The translations under genes were made by a program, and so were the position numbers. Positions 45,304 through 57,350 of a DNA stretch of 64,000 nucleotides are shown in pieces (positions within the stretch are counted from its first letter, which is position 1; the number at the start of each line of letters is the position of its first letter). This DNA comes from Mallotus nudiflorus (taxonomy: Eukaryota > Streptophyta > Magnoliopsida > Malpighiales > Euphorbiaceae). The notes under the pieces are model-generated. The model saw nothing but the letters and a program-made list of their open reading frames with translations. It ran no database searches and had not been told where the DNA came from. The DNA is taken from contig CANTUR010000652.1 in the NCBI GenBank assembly GCA_947683625.1, forward strand, positions 496,001 to 560,000. Direction: 5' to 3'.

Positions 45304-47807
45304 TGTAATAACCCATAATTTATTCATATAAATAAATATATGTTACTATTGATGTTAGGTTATTAATGGATTATTGAGTCATTGTTGTATTATTGATGAG
45401 TTATTGATCTGTTGTTGATTAGGTTGGTTGTTATATTATTAATGAGCTATTGAATTGTTGTCATTGATGATGGGTTATTGTTTTGTTATTGGGTTTTTGT
45501 CGCATTATTACATTATTATTGTATGGTCGTTGTCGAGGACAAAATGAAAAATTTATAGAAAATTTAAGGACCAAAATGGTAATTTGCCAGTTCCTCGTCA
45601 AGTTTAATCTAACAACCATGAAAATTCATTTTAAGCCCCTGAACTAAATCTTCTCCACCACCTCTGTTCACCGACCAAATGAACTTCGATTAACATGAAA
45701 TTTTAACCACAAACACTTCTCAACATCCCTAACTTGTTAGTTCTTTTTATTTTATCAAAGTTGGCCTAGATTTTATCATTTTAAACCTTGAAGTTTTGGC
45801 CTAAACTTTTCAATGACAAATCACCATTTTTGGCAACTATTAGCTGCTACAACCACCACTATTATAGTCGTCTGGTTTCCATGAGTCTTTGGATACTAAC
45901 TTTGCATCTAATCTATGTTGTTAAGGCTTTGATAGGAGTTTATTTTTTAAATTTCATTTTTCTTTTTGATCTATTAATTTGGTAGTTTTTTGTTAAGTTT
46001 GAGACTATTTTTAGTCCTTTATATTGCTATGAATATGTTGACAAGTTTGGTTGGTGTAAAACACATTTTTCAGTGACAAAATCTAGCGAGTTCAATATGA
46101 AAAATTATAAATTTATTTTTAATAAACAGTATAAATCATGATTATTAATTTTCATAACTGGGCTTGGTCTAATTCCTTATGGATTTTGAAATAAAAATCT
46201 CAGATGTGTTTCAATGGAAATTATTCTATTTCCATTTAAATAGTCTCAACTCATCAAAATAAATTATTTTAGCCTCAAATGTCATTTTAGGGTGTTTCTA
46301 AGTCCATTTTATTAATTCCTTGATTTTAATAATTTTTCTAGAATTTTTGGAAATTTTTATGAATTTATATGTTATATATAAGCATATTTTAAATAAATAT
46401 TATTTATTATAGAGAATTCTGGAGTGGAAATTGTAGCGTTTGGATAGCCAAGGACACATTGGCTAGCACGCTCCACTTGTGAGTTAGTTTTATAAAATGT
46501 TTATTGAGATTATATAAATAAGAATTTTCATGAGATAATGTAATATTAAAGTTGCAATTATAAATTTAATTACGAATATGAATATTACTATGAGCATGAT
46601 TTATTGACTATATTGTTGCTAAGGACTTTGAGAAGATGCTTTAGCTTAATTTCACTTCATTTTATTTCTATTTTTAATTATATATGATATATTTTGGAGA
46701 AAATGGTAGAACATGCCACTTGGTGGGTGTCACTAAGACTATGTGTGCACCAGTGTTGATTTATGAGTTGGCCATTGATTGATTATGAGTGCTGGTTGAG
46801 TGAGACTCTATAGGCTGGAATTATTGATTGTGAGTTTTGGTTGAGTGAGACTCTCTAGGCAGGAATTATTAATTGTAAGCCCTAGTTGAGTGAGACTTTT
46901 TGGGCAGGCTTATGGATGAGCCCTAGTTAAGTAAGACTCTCTGGGTAGGTATATTTTTATTTGGTTAGACCCTGGTTAAGTTTGCTCTCTAGCCAATAAT
47001 AAATAATTGGTGTAAGAGATTGACTGTGGATGGACCCTAGTTGAGTTGTTCAGTCATTTGGATTTAAGATAGTCAAAAGGCTAATAGAACCGAGGTTTAG
47101 GGTTCTGCCATGATTTCCCCTAAAGAATTCACTTTATATGATTTTCATATGAGGAATTTTGTATAAAGAGATTTATTGATTTTGGAAAGACATTATATAA
47201 AAATAATTTCTAACAAAATAAATTATTTTTAAATATTTATTTAGGTAATGAATTTATTATTTTTATATATAAGTGTTTTAAAACCAACATGCATTTTATA
47301 ACATTAATTTACTCAGTGAGGTCTAATTCCACTCAATCTTATTTTTCTCAAGATTTCACAGTCAAAGAATTATTCCTCTTTGTCTGCATTGAACTTGTTC
47401 CTCCCTAGCTATTTTATATAGGTTCTGATGTTGATTATCTTATAGTTGTATTTTATACACTGCAGTAGTAGTTCAGTTATTGAATAATATGTATTTGTGA
47501 TTTAATTAGTTTATTTATGAATATATGTATTCTTATTGATGAGTTTATAATAATCACGAGTTTGATGTTGATTTCCGTGTTGTGGTGAAGTTATGGTGAT
47601 TAAAAATATTTTTTTTGAAGTGTTATTTGCATTTTACAGGTTTTAGTTTGTTCATGGTACAAAGAAAAATCTACGAATTTTCATTAAAATTTTAAATGGT
47701 TAATTTTATTGTGAATAATTTTTAAGACTTATTACGGGTTTTAAAAACATTTCACTCTTCCCATTCCCTAATGTTAGTCACGCGCCTTTAGGGTTCAAGT
47801 CGTGACA
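45304..47807 (+). repeat. 3' LTR of the Del/Tekay-like element, TSD TCCAC
   Basis: Starts TGTAATAACCC and ends TCGTGACA, followed by TCCAC (47808-47812), identical to the left flank (37775-37779). The element is 10,028 bp. Divergence from the 5' LTR is visible throughout. Confidence 0.93.
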
Positions 47808-48920
47808 TCCACATATTGATTTTTGCACTCTATTATTATTTTTTAGAATTATAAATTACATAATTATCCTTTATTAAAAAATTTTATTATTTTATTAATT
47901 ACAAATTTAAAACTAGCATTTATTTTTATTTTCCTTCCAATTTTATTGTTTGATAATTAACATTTTAAAACTATTTGGAATTGAGGTTCGTTTTGCGTTA
48001 ATAAAATTTAATATAGCCTGTTTTGTTTTTGAAAGGACTTTTTAACTTTTAACTTATCTTAATTGTAAAATTTGCACCAATTATAGTAATTAACATATTT
48101 CTTAATTTTTTATGAAGAGATTTTTTTAAAATGCCATATGCATATAATTTTTTTATTTTTATCATCATTTTAAAAAAAATTAAAATAAATGTGATTAAAA
48201 ATCATTATAAAAATTAAACAGTAATTCATCATATAAAAGGTATTCATAAATTCAATGAATAGAGCTAAAATCGATTTACATGTAATTTAGATCAAATACA
48301 TTCCAATAAGTACTCTAATTAAATTATACTACGAAAAGTCTATTTAATAACAAAATATAGCACTTACTTTTCTATTATTAATATGTTATAACATTTATCT
48401 AAAAAATTAAAATTACAATAATTTTTCAAATGATGAATTTTCATTAAATTTTTATAATATATATTTTTAATCAAGTAATTTGATTTTTATATTATTTTTT
48501 AAAAAATCATGATAATAAAAATAAAAATAAAATAATGTTCACATGATACTAAAAAAATTGTTCATAAAAGTAAAAATTAAAAAATTGTTCATAAAAAGTG
48601 AAAAAAGTTTTTTTTTTAATAATTGGTGCAAGTTTTATATTTATCTAAACAAATTAAAAGGTAAAGAATGTTTATAAAAAAATTTAATTGACTATACTAA
48701 ATTTTTTAATGTAAAAAAAAAGATGTAAGTTGAAGTATAAGTAGTTTTATAATTTTAAACATTAAATAGTAACTTTAGAAAAAAAATTAAAAAGACTAGT
48801 TTAAAAATAATAGTTAATAAAAAAATAAAAATTTAAACGAAAGGTAATTATATAAGTTGAAATTTTAAAAAATAAAAAAATGAGTATAAAAATAAATTAG
48901 AAAAGTGAAAAAATCCCCAC

Positions 48921-49799
48921 ATAAAAAAAGACTTTGTCTTTATTAGAGTCAATTGTAAGAGCATTATTAATCAGATTTTCAGTTTAGATTCTTATCAACA
49001 TTTGGTCTAGCGGATTAGGGATTTAGTTGTCTAGCGGACCAAAAACCTTGTTATAATGAGGAGCACTTTTAAACTCATTATATTATATATATAAACGGGA
49101 GCGAATATATTGTTCCCACAAGTAATAAAACATATACATAATTAGTTTAGAAAAGTAGAGTTTGAAATTTTCACTATTTTTTTTATAGTATTAAAAATTA
49201 AATATTTTTACTTATTATTAAAAAAATCCTATATTTGAAAAAACTGTAGTTCACTTTTTATATATTTAAATTCATTGATTTTATCTCCTTCATAAAAAAA
49301 TATAATATGACTTCGGAAAATGATACACTAAATAAATTTTTTAAAAAAAAAATCTCAGACTAATAAATTATGTAATTGGCTTCTTGACTGCTGGTGCATG
49401 TATATTTTTAATATACTTCTCTTTTACTTTCTATGAAAAATGTTATTTATAAATAAATAAATAAACATACATGTGTCCTATCCGCAATAACATGTTTGGA
49501 AAATTTTAACATTAATTAATTTAATAAAATGGAGAATACCTCCAGTATTAAATTATTTTATGCCATAATTTTTATTTAAAAAAAAAAACAAGCGACATGC
49601 ATGATTAATCAATATTAATTGATGTTTTTTTTTTACCTCAGGAGTTCCCATGGGTGACATCTTAAGGGGATGCCTTCCCAGCCAAGCTCCTTAGCCTGAA
49701 CATTAATTCATGTTAAATGTGATTATGTGAAACTATTTGTGATAAAAAAAAAAAAAAAAAAAGATTTTCTCAAAAATAGATAAAAACTAAAAATATTAT
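48921..49799. other. AT-rich intergenic DNA with one GC-richer block
   Basis: Mostly A/T runs. A segment at 48925-48960 (AAAAAAAGACTTTGTCTT...AATTGTAAG) resembles 37716-37750 in direct orientation. A block at 49640-49703 stands out (see findings). An A19-type run lies at 49744-49763. There is no gene I can support. Confidence 0.5.
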
Positions 49800-50436
49800 C
49801 AAAAACTATATTGATCTTAAATATTTTTAAAAACTAATTTTTTTAAATTAACTTTTTTAATTTTTTTCAAATATAAACTATTTTCTTTTTCTCTTATTTA
49901 TAGGGTATTGTCTTTTTTTTTTTAAATTATCGATATTTTTTTAATGTTTTCATCTTTTTTTTCTCAATATTTTAATGCTAAATATTTGTTTCTATTTTTA
50001 AGTTACTATCTTCTTCTTTTTTTCATATTTTTTCTACTATTTTTATCTTTTTTTCTCAACTCTTTTATTGTCTTCATCTTTTTTTTTTCTCAATATTTTT
50101 TTATGCTCAACATTTTTTCTATTTTTAAGGTACTCTCAACATTTTTGTTTCCTCAACATTTTTTTTATTTTTAAGATACTGACATCATTTTTTTTCGTCA
50201 ACTTTTTTTCTTAATATTTTTTTTCCTTTCAAAACTTTTTTAAGCTACTATCTTATTTTTAAAAAATGTTTTTTTTTACTCAAAATTTTTTTCTACTATT
50301 TTCATGTTTTTTTTTCTCAATTTTTTTTTCTCAACATTTTTTCTATCTATAAGCTACTCTCAACATTTTTTTTGCTCAATATTTTTTTTTATTTTTAAGG
50401 TACTGTCATCAACTTTTTTTTACTCAATGTTTTTTT
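49800..50436 (+). repeat. T-rich low-complexity minisatellite
   Basis: Repeated short phrases such as CTCAACATTTTTTCTATTT, TTTAAGCTACT and TTTTTTCTCAATATTTTT, in irregular order. The Copia element inserted at its right part, and the phrase continues after the element at 55038-55080. Open frames here are compositional. Confidence 0.75.
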
Positions 50437-50441
50437 CTCAA

Positions 50442-50558
50442 TGTTAAGGGATAAGCATTAGACTTATAGTTTGTTATATTTGTTGTAACAATATGTTGTA
50501 TATATATTTTATACCTTTAATACAATACATTATTCTTGGCTTTTCTACAATTATAACT
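50442..50558 (+). repeat. 5' LTR (117 bp) of a Copia element
   Basis: Starts TGTTAAGGGATAAGC and ends CAATTATAACT. It is the same length as the 3' LTR and identical at 113 of 117 positions by direct comparison. Flanked on the left by CTCAA (50437-50441). Confidence 0.93.
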
Positions 50559-50570
50559 TGGTATCAAAAC
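50559..50570 (+). promoter_or_regulatory. Primer binding site (initiator-Met type)
   Basis: TGGTATCAAAAC follows the LTR directly. The family motif is TGGTATCAGAGC. Confidence 0.85.
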
Positions 50571-50583
50571 TTTATAAAAAAAA

Positions 50584-53500
50584 TGACATCTTCATCTTCT
50601 TCCTTTTCGTCTCTCTCCTCTTCTTCTGCCTCTTCCCAAACTATCTCATCTTCAACCTCTATTAATTTTTATCTTCAAACCCTTTTTTTTTTTGTCCTCT
50701 AATCACTCACCTACTCATATCCATCAAAAATTTTCTATTAAGTTAACATCCAAAAATTACATAGAATGGAAACTCCAATTCAAACCACTCTTCAGTTTCT
50801 ATAATTTACATGGCATAGTAATGGTACTGAGATGTGTCCCTCTCGGGAAAGACTCAATCCTGAAACACAACAATGTAAGCCAAATCCTGATTAACTTTCC
50901 TAGTTCATCAAGGATCATATGCTTTTCTCTTGGTTTCTTTCCTCCATAACTAAGGAAATCTTTCCTCATTTAATCAGTCTTTCACCCTCTACTGATGATT
51001 GGCGAGCTTTAGCCACTGTATTCGGCACCGTCAGTCATGCTCAGAAAACTTAACTTCATATTGAGCTACACAACCTCTCTAAAGGAGATAAATCCATTTC
51101 TCAATTTCTCTAGGAAGCCAAATTTATCGTTGATTCTCTCACCCTTGCCAGATAACCTATTTAAGATATTGAGTTTAATGTTATCATGTTTTGCCATATC
51201 AGTGCTAATTTCAATCCCATAATTACTGCTCTTCAACAACATATCATCCCTCCTAACTTTCATGATTTACATGGGCAGCTGGTTTCTCATGAGCTGTTAT
51301 TAAAAGCCTAGCAACCAAATGCTCCTTCTGTTCACCTTGCTTAATGCAGTATTAATGCATCAACATATTCTTCATTGTCATATACTCGTGGCCATTTTGT
51401 CTGTGGTCATAGCCGAGGTAGATATCCTAACAAGAATTTTATAGCTCGTTAAATATATGGCTATCAAAATCATTCTACTTTATAATGCCGACGGCGGTTT
51501 GACTCCTCATTCACTACTCCCTATCCTTCGATGGCTAACGTCATTCTCAGCCCTCCTATACAGTTCAGGCATATCTCAACACTTTGTCTACTGAGCCATT
51601 AATTAACATGGTAACCTGGGAACCTCCTTCTTCAGTCAATTGGTATCTGAACAAGCACAACGCATCATGTAACCCCTGACTTAAGTTCCCTAACATTGGC
51701 ATATGAATATAAGGGTGAGGACCAATTACTTATTAGTGATGGTAAGGGCTTAGTGATTACTCATGTTGGCACCTCTCATGTTTCATCTCCATCAAAATCT
51801 TTTGCTTTAACAGATGTGTTACATGTTCCAAATATAACAAAGCCTCTACTTTATATTTGAAAACTTTGTTCTAATAATGCCTATTTTTTTGAATTTCATA
51901 ATGACCATTGTGTTGTAAAGGACAAAGTGACGAGGCAATCACTTCTTCGAGGGTTAATTGGTTTAGGGCTCTATAGGCTGCGTGATTGGCATAAACATCT
52001 AGGTCACTCCAATTATCAGACTGTTCGTGCCTTAGTTCGATAATTTCATTTACCATGTTCTTCTAATAAAGTATCCAGCTAGAGGTGTGAAGCTTATTAT
52101 CTTGGTTAGATGCATCAACTTTCATTACCATTGACAAATAATCAAAGTACTAGGCCATTGCAATTGATGCATTCTGATGTATGGGGTCCTACACCATATG
52201 TTCTTCAATAGGGGATAGATTTTTTATATTATTTACTGATGATTTCTCCTTGTTTACCTAGATTTTTCCTCTTAAAATCAAGAGTGAAGTTCCTTCCATT
52301 TTTAATCAATTTTAAAAAATGCTTTAAAATTAGTTACAATGCAAAATTCAATCCTTTAATTCTGATTAGGGTGGTGAGTTTCACCCTTTACATGCCCATT
52401 TTAAAAATATAAGGATTCATCATTGTATCTCATATCCATATACACATGAATAGAATGTGATTGCCGAAAGAAAAATCTAAAATATTATTGATATTGGCTT
52501 AGCTCTCCTTGGTACTTTTGGTTCACCATTCAAATATTGGCAGTATGCCTTTGAAATAATAGTGTTTTTTAATTAATTAGATGCCTAGTACTACTCTCTC
52601 TAATGGTATTCCTTTCTAATTCTTATTCAAACATATTGCAGATTTTTTATTCTTGAAAATTTTTGGATGTGCAGCATATCATCTACTTCATCCTTATTAC
52701 ATGAATAAATTTTCTTTCCACTCCAAACAATGTATTTTTCTTAGATATTCACATCACCATATGAGATGTCATTGTCTTGACAAAGATACATGACATATTT
52801 ATGTTGCTAGGCATGTTCAATTTGATGAAAAAATCTATCCATGCAAGTCTATTAGTTTGGTTTCTACTGGAGACACTCCATCTACCTTGGGTCCCTTCCA
52901 CACACCATGGCTCTAACTCACATTTCTCATGCCTACAGCTTCTCCATAGAATTTGACTCCTTTACAAAGTCTTGCTTTCAACACTTTTATCCTAGGTCAA
53001 ACTTCTAATCTCTATGAAACTCTATCTTCATCGTCCTCTCCTACTCCAACACTTCATCATAATCCTTTCCTACCTAACTCTCCTAACCAATCTCATTCCA
53101 TATCCCCATCTTTTCCCCAACCACCCTTATCCTACAATGTTGCTGACACTAGTCCACTCACCATATCTCTTATGTCATCCAAAAACTTAACCAAACACAT
53201 CCAGCCTCATTGTACACACCACATAATGTTATGTCCTAACCCAAAACTAAAAGTACTCTCCATTACCACCACTACTAATAACACTACAACATCCAAGTTA
53301 CACACCTGCTCTTCTAAAATCATTACTTCATCACCAATTCTTCCTTTTTCTTCCTTGTTACCACATACCAAACCATCTTCCTATACACAAGCTTCTAAAT
53401 TTTCCCAATGGCAAGAAGCAATGCAATAAGAGCTTATTGCTTTACATGAAACCAATGCCTAGACATTAGTACCTAAACCTCCAAAAGTAAATATTATGGG

Positions 53501-54860
53501 AAATCGATGGGTCTATAAGATCAAGAGACATGCTAATGGTGTTGTTAAGCAGTATAAAGCTCACTTGGTTACAAAGGGCTATACACAGAAGCATGGCTTA
53601 GACTACAATGAAACCTTTAGTTTTGTTGTCAAACCAATCATATTTTGAACAATCTTGTCTATGGCTCTCTCTCAATACTGGCACTTCTAATAACTTGATG
53701 TGAGTAATGCTTTTTTACATGGAAATTTGGATGAAACTGTCTATATGCTTTAACTATAGGGATTTATTGATAAAAAATTTCCCCATTATGTCTGCAAACT
53801 CAATAAATCTCTATATGGTCTCAAGCAAGTGCCTCGCGCATGGTTTTAGAGGCTCTACTATTTTTTATTACATATTGGTTTTGTTACTTCCAATTCAGAT
53901 TCTTCTCTGTTTACTTATAATCACGACGCCTCTAAATGCTTTTTGCTTATTTATGTTGATGATGTGCTTCTCATAACTAATAGTCATACTATCATTCAAT
54001 CTATTACTCATCAACTATCTACTGAGTTCAAACTTAGAGATCTTGGTCGATTATATTACTTCTTGGGCATTGAGGTTCATCACTTACCCACCGGAATGGT
54101 CCTTTCATAACAAGCTTACTTGCAAGATCTACTAAAGAAAATGAATATATTCAATGCTAAGCCGATTTCTACACCTATGGCATATGGACAATCACTTTCT
54201 TATCATACAAGAACTACTCTTTCTATAGAAGATGCTTATCATTTTGGACAGTGTTGTGGTAGTCTCCAATATGCCAGCATCACATATCTTAACATCTCTT
54301 TTGTAGTCAACAAACTTTATTAGTTCATGCATCAACCCACAAATGAACATTTTAAAGCATTAAAATGCCTATTAAGGTACTTGAATGGCACTCTTCATCA
54401 TGGTTTATTTTTTATTAATTGCTCATTTATTTCTCCCCTAGCCTTCTCTGATGCTGATTGGGTAGGATCCCTAATGATTGACGTTCAACTGGTGATTTTC
54501 TCATTTATCTTAGGACTAATCTTATTGCATGGACTTTCAAAAAGTAACGAACTGTGGCTCGATCTTCCACTAAATATGAGTTTAAAGTCATTACCAATGT
54601 GTATGTTTAACTTAAATGGCTTCTTCATTGGCTTACTGAACTTGGTGTTTCAAATCCAAAACCGCCACATGTATGGTATGATAATGTTGGTGCAATATTC
54701 ATTTCTAATAATCCAATTTTTCATGCTAGTACACGCCATGTAGAGGTTGATTTTCATTTTGTTTGCAATTTAATTACTTCCAAAAGCATTTCGATTGGCA
54801 CCATCTCCTCATCAGACCACTTGATCGATATTCTAACCAAAGCTCTACCAAAGCAATAAT
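50584..54860 (+). pseudogene. Decayed Copia gag-pol polyprotein
   Basis: Domain order is that of Copia: gag, protease, integrase, RT, RNase H. Gag starts at an ATG (50584) with a Ser-rich segment and continues with KLTSKNYIEWKLQF-like sequence and GDKSISQFL. Protease and integrase traces include LALTDVLHVPNI-type sequence (about 51805), DWHKHLGHSNYQTVRALV (zinc region, about 51985), LQLMHSDVWGP (first Asp) and SD-stop-GGEF (52361-52381). RT reads WVYKIKRHANGVVKQYKAHLV-like sequence at about 53508, then LDVSNAFLHGNLDE and an intact YVDD box at 53952-53963. RNase H has AFSDADWVGS (about 54440) and ends VEVDFHFV. Many stops and frame changes are present. Short LTRs suggest the Ale-type group, which is a tentative placement. 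Confidence 0.9.
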
Positions 54861-54920
54861 TTGCAGTGCTCTTTTCCAAACTTTGGCTCATGTCCGCACC
54901 ACTTTCAACTTGCAGGAGGG

Positions 54921-55037
54921 TGTTAAGGGATAAGCATTAGACTTATAGTTTGTTATATTTGTTGTAACAATATGTTGTATATAAATTTTATACCATCAAT
55001 ACAATACATTATTCTTGACTTTTCTACAATTATAACT
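54921..55037 (+). repeat. 3' LTR (117 bp) of the Copia element, TSD CTCAA
   Basis: Preceded by the purine-rich tract TGCAGGAGGG and followed by CTCAA (55038-55042), identical to the left flank. The element is 4,596 bp. Confidence 0.93.
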
Positions 55038-55042
55038 CTCAA

Positions 55043-55440
55043 TATTTTTTTCTCTTCAAAACTTTTTTTTTTTTTCAAATGAATGATTAAGAACTAAACA
55101 TATTCAATTGTTGTAAAAAAAAGCAATAAATATTTTCACCTATTGTAACAACAAGTAATAAACAAAATTTTCCCATTTTATATTTTTAAAAATAAGGATT
55201 TTATTTTTTATTTTTTACTTTTATTTGTTTATAAAATGTCTAACAAGTTTTTTTTTTTCAAAAAGATAAATTATCTTAAACTTATTGATCTTCAATATGT
55301 AACATATTTACAACAGAAATATGTTTTGTTTGAGCCAATATTTGAGAGGAGCAAAAAAAAAAAGTATATGAAAAGGGAGAGTTGAATTTATAAAAGAAGA
55401 AATTTTTAAAAGAAGAAGAAAAGAAATTTCTGGAAGAAGA
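55043..55440. other. AT-rich DNA with a purine tract
   Basis: Starts with the rest of the T-rich minisatellite. At 55355-55448 there is a purine-rich tract with repeated GAAGAAGAAAAG and AAGAAGAAATTT. No gene is seen. Confidence 0.5.
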
Positions 55441-55449
55441 AGAAAAGTA

Positions 55450-56082
55450 AGTTTCCTGCCGTGATTTGACATCATTCGCCGGGAATGCAGATGAAGCCCA
55501 TCCTAAACTACCTCCATAGCAAGCTCTTGCTGCGTCCCTGGGAAAAATTATGTTGCTTTATTAGCAATTCAAGAATCAAATCCCTGCATTTCTTTCATAG
55601 AGCATTGACATCAAGTTAGATCAAAACATCTATGTATCATCACCAATCACAAAATGACCTGTCCCCTTTTTGTTGTTATGTTTTTGAAACCAATATTTTT
55701 GACGTTCCAGATAATGTCATTCACATATACACTTAAAACAGCTAAACTAATATATCTATAAAATGCACATTGAATAAAGGCAATAAAAAGTGCTTTTGGA
55801 CGGTTAAGCCTTGACAAGATCACCATCAAAGCCAAAAATAACAAGATGTCCAGGTAAACAGACCACACAAGAAACTATAATTGAATGCATTCAGTTCAGG
55901 AAATCTAAGCTGCTAAAGCCATGGTTTATTATGTCAGAGGCAACAAATTGACAAGGAAACAATAGCAAAAACTGATCAAATCCATCAAAAATAAATTTTC
56001 TTGGCAGACAGAAGCAGTACCTGAACCGACTCTCAACCATATTCATCGAGGCTTTCATATGATTTTCTCTTCCTACATCCTT
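55450..56082 (-). other. Possible 3' untranslated region of the host gene
   Basis: Moderately AT-rich, non-repetitive sequence downstream of the TGA at 56083. It includes a GC-richer block at 55455-55545 (AGGAAACT...CATTCCCGGCGAATG on the minus strand) and a possible donor GGTTCAGGTACTG near 56020-56030. It has no long open frame of credible composition. The frame at 55647-55868 is not supported. Confidence 0.35.
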
Positions 56083-56298
56083 TCATATGGAGCTTTGAGA
56101 ATCAGACAGAGGTACAGATAAATTTATGACAGATGGTAATGGAATCGAGGAATCATCTTCCTCCTTTTCAAATTCCAGAGTTATTTCCAATTGTTCGGAA
56201 GTACAAGAAACAGTTTCCATCCTGTTCGGGTAGGAGATTGTGTCATCCATGGGTCTAGTACTGGCTTCATGGAGTGCAGATGCCAACAACTTGCTATT
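56083..56298 (-). CDS. Terminal exon of an unidentified host gene
   Basis: The minus strand is open for 71 codons plus a TGA, preceded by TTGTCTTAG, a good splice acceptor. The protein starts NSKLLASALHEASTRPMDD, has PNRMETVSCTSEQLEITLEF and an acidic segment EKEEDD, and ends SVPLSDSQSSI. There are no repeats and codon composition is ordinary, unlike the surrounding elements. A 158-bp intron with GT and AG ends joins it in phase 0 to the exon at 56457-56549. I do not recognise the family. It could be the 3' end of a working gene whose other exons lie far to the right, or a stranded fragment. Confidence 0.55.
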   Translation of the reverse strand, partial: NSKLLASALHEASTRPMDDTISYPNRMETVSCTSEQLEITLEFEKEEDDSSIPLPSVINLSVPLSDSQSSI

Positions 56299-56456
56299 CT
56301 AAGACAAATTGGTGAACTTCATTCTTCTTGCAGGTTCTTTCAGTGTTGTAGGAGATATCGGATTGAAAGAATTGAATAATCTTCCACCAAAATAAAGACC
56401 ATTTCTAGATGATAAAGATTTTGTTGGCGGTCAACATGCAATGTCATCCTCCATAC

Positions 56457-56549
56457 TGCAGAAAGGAGGGCAGTGAGTTGCTTCTCGGGAAGAAGCAACT
56501 CATAATCGGACTGCCCACTTGCAACATTTAAAAGCTTCTGAATATTATC
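56457..56549 (-). CDS. Internal exon of the same unidentified host gene
   Basis: This 93-bp exon (31 codons, phase 0 at both ends) is bounded by CCTGTTGTGGCAG (acceptor) and GTATGG (donor). It reads DNIQKLLNVASGQSDYELLL and then PEKQLTALLSA, a leucine-rich, probably helical segment. The next exon upstream would lie right of 56551, where I see only AT-rich sequence and a LINE fragment on the other strand. Two exons of exact codon multiples with canonical borders are the main support. Function is unknown. Confidence 0.5.
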
Positions 56550-56825
56550 CTGCCACAACAGGAAATCGATTATCAACATCTCAGTATATTTTAAAAGCAA
56601 TGTCCTCGTAGAATTACCAAATTTATTAAATTTCACACACTAACTAATCTTCTGGTGGCTATTTAATGGTTTCAAAGACATTTCTTCTTTCTTTTTGCTA
56701 TATTGGCTTCAACGACATTTTGAAAGTGAGAGTGATTTTTTCATTGTTTTTTTTTTATTCTACCACAAACCATAAATTGATAAACTTTTAAAGTTTTTGC
56801 CATAAATTAGCAAAAAGCCTTATTA

Positions 56826-57022
56826 CGTTTGGGCTTTCATGGTAATAATGCATTGTATATCTACTGTTTCTTTTCCATTTTGATTAATGGCTCACTAGAA
56901 AATATCTTTTGTCCTTCTAGAGGTATTTATCAAGGGGATCATCTATCTCTATAATTTTTTTTTTCTTTTTATGCGGTCTTCATAAGTTTATTCAGGCGAG
57001 CAGAGTTAAAAGGGCTATTAAA
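56826..57022 (+). pseudogene. LINE reverse transcriptase fragment
   Basis: The + strand reads FSILINGSLENIFCPSRGIY, then QGDHLSL, a stop, and after a short T-rich stretch FISLFRRAELKGLLK. The arrangement SILINGS...PSRG..QGDPLSP is the hallmark of plant L1 RT, and the last part resembles its continuation. Only about 65 codons remain. Strand and content differ from the LINE at 33-37 kb, which lacks RT. Confidence 0.75.
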
Positions 57023-57347
57023 AGTAGTATATAACAAGTATACTACTTGTATATATATATTTTTTATATACTTCAAAACATTTTTAAAAAATCTAATAAT
57101 TTAATTATATATTATTAGAAAATTTGTCAAAAAAATACATGATCTTCAATGTGTATTTAATTAATGAAAAATAATAGTATTTAATTAATTTAAAATAAAT
57201 AAATAAATAAAAATAGTATTTGTATGTTAAAAATAAACAAAAATAAATATAAATACCTCCATTATCAACTTCTGCTTTTTTGTTTTTCTTTATCTAAAGA
57301 TTAAATTAAAAAAAAAATTTAAGATATATATATATATATATATATAT
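57023..57347. repeat. AT-rich DNA ending in a (TA)n microsatellite
   Basis: The (TA)n tract lies at about 57323-57350. No coding signal is seen. Confidence 0.6.
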
Positions 57348-57350
57348 ATT

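Larger units (their letters stand above)
37758..48920. mobile_element. Foldback element (M2, about 1.1 kb without insert)
   Basis: Left arm: 37758-37779 plus 47813 to about 48215. Right arm: about 48455-48920. The arms are imperfect inverted repeats of about 430 bp around a centre of about 240 bp. Matching landmarks include TTTGCACCAATTATA (48061) with AATTGGTGCAAG (48619), and AACTAGCATTTATTT (left) with GACTAGTTTAAAA (right). The ends read GTAGAGACTTTTGCAC and, from the right, GTGGGGATTTTTTCAC. There is no coding capacity. The whole Del/Tekay-like element sits within the left arm. Confidence 0.7.

Noticed and set aside
49640..49703. Known plant microRNA precursor
   Set aside because: No match to a miRNA I know and no clear hairpin with neighbouring DNA.
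49944..50174. Phe-rich + frame
   Set aside because: T-rich low-complexity DNA.
55647..55868. 73-codon minus frame
   Set aside because: No similarity recognised; lies in the likely 3' untranslated region of the host exons.
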